This document shows positions 50,199-64,000 of a stretch of DNA of 64,000 nt, one piece after another; the stretch's first letter is position 1, and each line of letters starts with the position of its first letter. The stretch spans positions 616,001 to 680,000 of the forward strand of contig JAWNZC010000013.1 in assembly GCA_035771165.1 (NCBI GenBank), read 5' to 3'. A program made the position numbers and the translations under genes. Below the pieces are notes generated by a model. It was not told where the DNA came from, did not search any database, and was given only the letters and a program-made list of their open reading frames with translations. The DNA is from Paragorgia papillata (taxonomy: Eukaryota; Cnidaria; Anthozoa; Scleralcyonacea; Coralliidae).

Positions 50199-50385
50199 AA
50201 CAAATAGATTCCATTTTGCCGTTGTCTGTTCAGTTATAGATGCACAGATGACGTCACAACGTGGTAAGAACAAAAAAGTGGCCCACGAGACGCAGTCGAG
50301 TGGGTCACTGATGTTCTTACCACGTTGTTACGTCCTCTGTGCATCTATAACTGAACAGACAACAAAAAGATGGAATCTATTTGTT
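50199..50385. mobile_element. Palindromic element with about 80-bp arms
   Basis: AACAAATAGATTCCATTTTG through ACGTGGTAAGAAC on the left is inverted on the right, ending TGGAATCTATTTGTT, around a loop near 50285. It contains ATGACGTCA in the left arm. Confidence 0.88.
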
Positions 50386-50832
50386 TTATACAATACAAAA
50401 ATTTAAAAGGTTTTTATCAAAGCTCTTGTCGGATTTCGGGGCATGAAGAAAGAAAAAAGCAAGTCAGCTGACGTGATCTGACGTGTCTTTCCTCTAAGAG
50501 ATCATGGGCAACAACCAATGAAAACACGCATATCAACCACGGTATTGTATAAATATATATATTATATATATATTATTTTTCCTCCCTCCGTAAAATCAAC
50601 ACCATGCATAGTTCCCCCAATTAAAATCTACTAACTAGTTCCACCAAGGGGGTTGTGAGGTAACCATTCCAAATGTGTTATTTTGCTATTTTACGGTGAA
50701 AAACACCACCCTCAATAAATAAGGTCGCTTACTGACTTACTTACGAGTGCAATCAAGCATTTTATTCATTCATACAGGTGCATAGTCTCGTGAGCTAGCC
50801 TGTATGTTAGTAGTGGGATGGCTAGTTTTCTT

Positions 50833-50944
50833 TTAACCCCTTGGCTACCAGGGGTCTTCCCTTGACGAGTAAAATCGTCTGTCGTTAGCCAGAGTAAAAT
50901 GCTAAAGGTGCGTCTGCATGCGTGCTTACGAGTCAAAGGGTTAA
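50833..50944. mobile_element. TTAACYCTTT MITE, copy 3
   Basis: The ends are TTAACCCCTTGGCTACC and GTCAAAGGGTTAA, with core TTGACGAGTAAAATCGTCTG inverted relative to copies 1 and 2. Confidence 0.78.
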
Positions 50945-51112
50945 ACATCTCTGATGACCAGCTGGCGGCGGTATACGCTGTCTCCGAGTGCCCTCTTGTT
51001 CGTCGTGCTTTTGATGGCCACTTCAAGAACGTCAAACGGCCCTTAAACTTTTCACATGATAATCTTAATAGTGTTCGTTTTCTAAATGTGGTCTTGTTTT
51101 GGTGGCGTTACA

Positions 51113-51118
51113 TATAAA
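51113..51118 (+). promoter_or_regulatory. Possible TATA box for the Gly-rich gene
   Basis: TATAAA within CATATAAAGC, 122 bp before the first ATG. Position and spacing would give a 5' UTR of about 90 nt. No other promoter element is recognised. Confidence 0.3.
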
Positions 51119-51234
51119 GCTATTTTAACAGCAGTAAACAAACAGCTACAATAGATAAAAAATATATATACGACTAGTTTTTGCAAGGGACTTACATGAT
51201 ACAGTATTCAAGTACTTTTGCGTGGAGTGTAAAA

Positions 51235-61425
<10,191 letters not shown>

Positions 61426-61567
61426 GTAAGACATGTTTTTAGACATTAGAAAATAAATAGAAAATGATTTAATGAAACTATTTTTGAATTTTAGTTCATC
61501 TTGAAAAATCGTCTGTTCATTGTTTTGTGTTAGAGTACAAATGAGTCGACAACGTCTCAGTTATCAC

Positions 61568-61592
61568 CCTACCCTCGCCTATCCTATCTTAT

Positions 61593-61624
<32 letters not shown>

Positions 61625-62222
61625 TATCTTATCTTATCTTGTCTTGTCTTGTCTTGTCTTGTCTTGTCTTGTCTTGTCTTGTCGTGTCGTGTCGTGTCGT
61701 GTCGTGTCGTGCCGTGCCGTGCCGTGTCGTGTCGTGTCGTGTCGTGTCGTGTCGTGTCGTGTCGTGTCGTGTCTTGTCTTGTCTTGTCTTGTCTTGTCTT
61801 GTCTTGTCTTGTCTTGTCTTGTCTTGTCTTGTCTTGTCTTGTCTTGTCTTGTCTTGTCTTGTCTTGTCCTGTCTTATCTTATCTTATCTTATCCTTTCCT
61901 ATTCTATCCTATCTATTCCTATCCTATCTTATCTTATCCTATCCAACCTATCTTATCCTATCATATCCTATCCTATCTTATCCTATCCTATCCTATCCTA
62001 TCCTATCCTATCCTATTTTATCCTTTCCTATCTTATTATTTCCTATCCTATCCTTCCTTATCCTTTCTTATCCTTTCCTATCTTATCCTATCATCTATTA
62101 TCTTATCTTATCTTATCCTAACTTATCTTTGCTATCCCATCCTTTCCTCTCCTCTCCTCTCCTATCCTATCCTATCCTTTCCTATCCTATCCTATCTTAG
62201 TCTACCTTATTTTATCTTATAT
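61568..62222. repeat. Pentamer array with nested TCTTA/GTCTT/GTCGT/GCCGT blocks
   Basis: Order left to right: ATCTT, GTCTT, GTCGT, GCCGT (three units), GTCGT, GTCTT, ATCTT, then degenerate CCTAT/CCTTT. Long Leu/Ser/Cys/Val and Ile/Leu/Ser/Tyr frames are artefacts. Confidence 0.97.
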
Positions 62223-62620
62223 GTTACTTGAAGCTTTTACATGGCGACATATCTTATGTAAAAAGTTTGTAGGTTTACACTGTTGTTTGCAGGAATAGAC
62301 CACTTTCATAATGACCGCCCCTTTAAATATTATTTTATGTGCATCTAAATTAGCCTTTCTAGCCTCGTTAGGGAGCAAAGATTCTCTTGAATTGCAGAAA
62401 CGCAAACGTGATTGAAATGCACACAAAAGAATATTTAAATTGGTCGTCATTATGAAAGAGGTCTATAGGACCATCGACACGACACTTGGTCGACGCTTTT
62501 TTATTCTCCATAGTCAAACCTTTAATTAGAACTTATAATTATCTAATCACTGATTAAATGCAATTTAGTTTCTTTTTTGAACAAGACACGTGTGCACGCT
62601 GGATGGCGCATTGCAAGACG

Positions 62621-63215
62621 ACCATAGAATAAAGAACAACCAGAAGTCTGACTCGCATGAAAACTTGTTCCTTTGTTCTCAATGAGCATTACGCCATCGT
62701 GGTAAGTTCCACCGGCACTTTTGAAGGTCAAATTTGCCGGTGGAACTTACCAGGGTGGCATAAAATGACGAGTGATGGCGACACAATGACGACGATTGAG
62801 AAGCCGGGAGGGCAAAAAGTGCCGGTGGAACTTATCAAGATGGCGCAGAATGGCGACGTTTGACGTGCACCAGGCAACTTGCGCGAGGACAAGGTACCGA
62901 TACAGAGTTGGACTTCTGGTTGTTCTTTGTTCTCTGATCAAAGGTTACGACACAGAGTTGGACTTCTGATTGTTCTTTATTCTGTGATCAAAGGTACCGA
63001 CACAGAGTTGGACTTCTGGTTGTTCTTTATTCTCTGATCAAAGGTACCAACAAAGAGTTGGACTTCTGATTGTTCTTTATTCTGTGATCAAAGGTACCAA
63101 CAAAGAGTTGGACTTCTGATTGTTCTTTATTCTGTGATCAAAGGTACCGACAAAGAGTTGGACTTCTGGTCACAGATTTGGACTTCTGATTGTTCTTTAT
63201 TCTGTGGTTATTCTC
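62621..63215. mobile_element. Satellite-bearing terminal-inverted-repeat structure
   Basis: ACCATAGAATAAAGAACAAC with CAGAAGTC at 62621-62648 is the inverse of the last satellite unit before 63214 (about 26 of 28 positions). Between the arms lie about 240 bp of unique DNA and then a small array of the 50-bp satellite. The unique part has a perfect 17-bp inverted repeat (62701-62717 / 62735-62751) and a further copy of TGCCGGTGGAACTTA at 62820-62834. No target duplication is clear. Confidence 0.6.
62890..63213. repeat. Second, short copy of the 50-bp satellite
   Basis: Six to seven monomers with GGTACCGA/GGTACCAA, ACAAAGAGTTGGACTTC variants and one shortened unit at about 63170-63190. Same orientation as the 23-kb array. 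Confidence 0.96.
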
Positions 63216-63586
63216 TCTGAACACGGCCCACGTACACTTCCCAATCAAAAACTTCAAAACAACATGGTGTAAACCTACCTTACCTCCCCTTCCCTCCCTT
63301 TCCGACCCCTCTCTGAAAATAGATTAGTACGAATTAGTACGAACAATCTGTCTTCTGGATTGTCTATTGCGCCGTTAATATATATTATCTTTTTTGTCTT
63401 TAAATCTATTACCTTAGATTTAATAACTATTGTCTACCGTTGACAAATTTTAGCTAATCAGACCAATTCTTACACGAAGTATCCCGTTTACCCCACAGAA
63501 GAACTGAACTGGTCAGGTAATGTAAGAAGAAACAAACCTCTTAAACATTTAATCATCCAACTGTCCGTCTGTCTATCTGTTTTTTA

Positions 63587-63594
<8 letters not shown>
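63205..63594. repeat. Satellite-edge flank, copy 2 of the segmental duplication
   Basis: TTATTCTCTCTGAACACGGC and onward repeats the order at 23185-23640 with substitutions and deletions (one hairpin arm and part of the AT-rich stretch are missing). Confidence 0.9.
63477..63517 (+). pseudogene. Relic or variant of the receptor's candidate leading exon
   Basis: Aligned base for base with 23528-23568. The frame reads PVYPTEELNWS and the donor CAG/GTAATG is kept, but the acceptor GCAG has become ACAC. A GAAG acceptor four bases in is possible. Whether it is used by the Gly-rich gene is unknown. Confidence 0.4.

Positions 63595-63668
<74 letters not shown>
63590..63668. repeat. (TCTG)n array, copy 2
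   Basis: About 18 TCTG units, position-equivalent to 23633-23856. Confidence 0.97.
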
Positions 63669-63977
63669 TGCGATGTAGTATGGGACAACGTGCCAACTAC
63701 AACTGCTACTAGATTACAAAAGTTGCCATATCGAGCGGCACGAGTAATTACAAGCCAAGGCTATGAGGTCAGATCTAGTGAACTAATAGATCAATTGCAC
63801 TGGAAAAGGCTATGTCATTCACGTGCTGAACATATGACAATAATGATGTATAAGGTATTAAATAATATGGCACTCTCTTACCTACGAGACCATTTTAAAA
63901 TTTATACCTTAGATAATACTTATGCATTACGAAATAAAGAAATGTCACGGCCGGTGGCTGTGCCTCGATATTCTTAA
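63669..63977 (+). pseudogene. LINE reverse-transcriptase C-terminal fragment
   Basis: From the end of the TCTG array an open frame reads DVVWDNVPTTTATRLQKL, then YRAARVITSQGYEVRSSELI, LHWKRLCHSRAEHM and MMYKVLNNMALSYLRDHF, stopping at 63975-63977. The LQ-x-x-x-x-RAAR-x-I-T ... L-x-W-x-x-L-x-x-R ... M-[YF]-K-x-L-N motif series is the C-terminal end of non-LTR retrotransposon reverse transcriptases (CR1/L2/RTE-type relatives). It starts abruptly without the catalytic domain, so it is a 5'-truncated relic. Confidence 0.82.
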
Positions 63978-64000
63978 GTTTTGCTGGACACATTTAAAGA

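Larger units (their letters stand above)
47605..51110. other. Intergenic region, MITE-rich, no gene recognised
   Basis: Holds four palindromic elements listed separately, the probable 3' UTR of the receptor gene at its left, and AT-rich unique DNA (48100-49010, 50400-50830). An open frame at 48168-48431 has no recognisable domain and no neighbours of coding character. Confidence 0.6.

Noticed and set aside
61520..62231. Frames over 160-226 codons with Leu/Ser/Cys/Ile repeats
   Set aside because: Pentamer array translation in three frames.

Overview
The window is eukaryotic nuclear DNA from an invertebrate animal. Split genes with GT/AG introns, adhesion-GPCR exons, abundant palindromic MITE-like elements, tRNA-like SINE pieces and a LINE reverse-transcriptase tail fit an anthozoan cnidarian (coral or anemone) best. 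The species cannot be fixed from the sequence alone.

Layout. (1) 1-23189 is one head-to-tail satellite with a 50-bp monomer, degenerate on the left and organised into large higher-order duplications between about 8.7 and 20.4 kb. (2) 23.2-47.6 kb is the 3' part of an adhesion G-protein-coupled receptor gene on the + strand. Two candidate leading exons are followed by a GAIN/GPS-coding module of seven exons present twice in tandem (A 24568-30576, B 32070-36773), then ten exons (38839-47604) for seven transmembrane segments and a short tail. All junction phases agree and the 7TM part is 300 codons including the stop. (3) 47.6-51.1 kb is intergenic and packed with palindromic MITEs. (4) From 51235 a second + strand gene starts with a signal peptide and encodes a Cys- and Gly-rich secreted or extracellular region in six recognisable exons to 61425. 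It does not end in the window. (5) 62.6-63.7 kb holds a small copy of the satellite inside a terminal-inverted-repeat structure. It is followed by a second copy of the DNA that flanks the big satellite, including a relic of the first candidate exon, and then by a LINE fragment.

How it fits together. The satellite edge plus adjoining exon recur downstream of the Gly-rich exons. A reasonable inference is therefore a tandem family in which a signal peptide and Gly-rich N-terminus are followed by a satellite-bearing intron and then GAIN/GPS and 7TM exons. The window would then show the second half of one paralogue and the first half of the next. Introns are loaded with pentanucleotide arrays. In each GAIN module a (GTGAA)n array upstream and a (TTCAC)n array downstream are reverse complements flanking five exons.

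Exon calls rest on splice signals, phase and protein-family pattern only. No transcript data were available. Most open reading frames of any length in the window are repeat artefacts.
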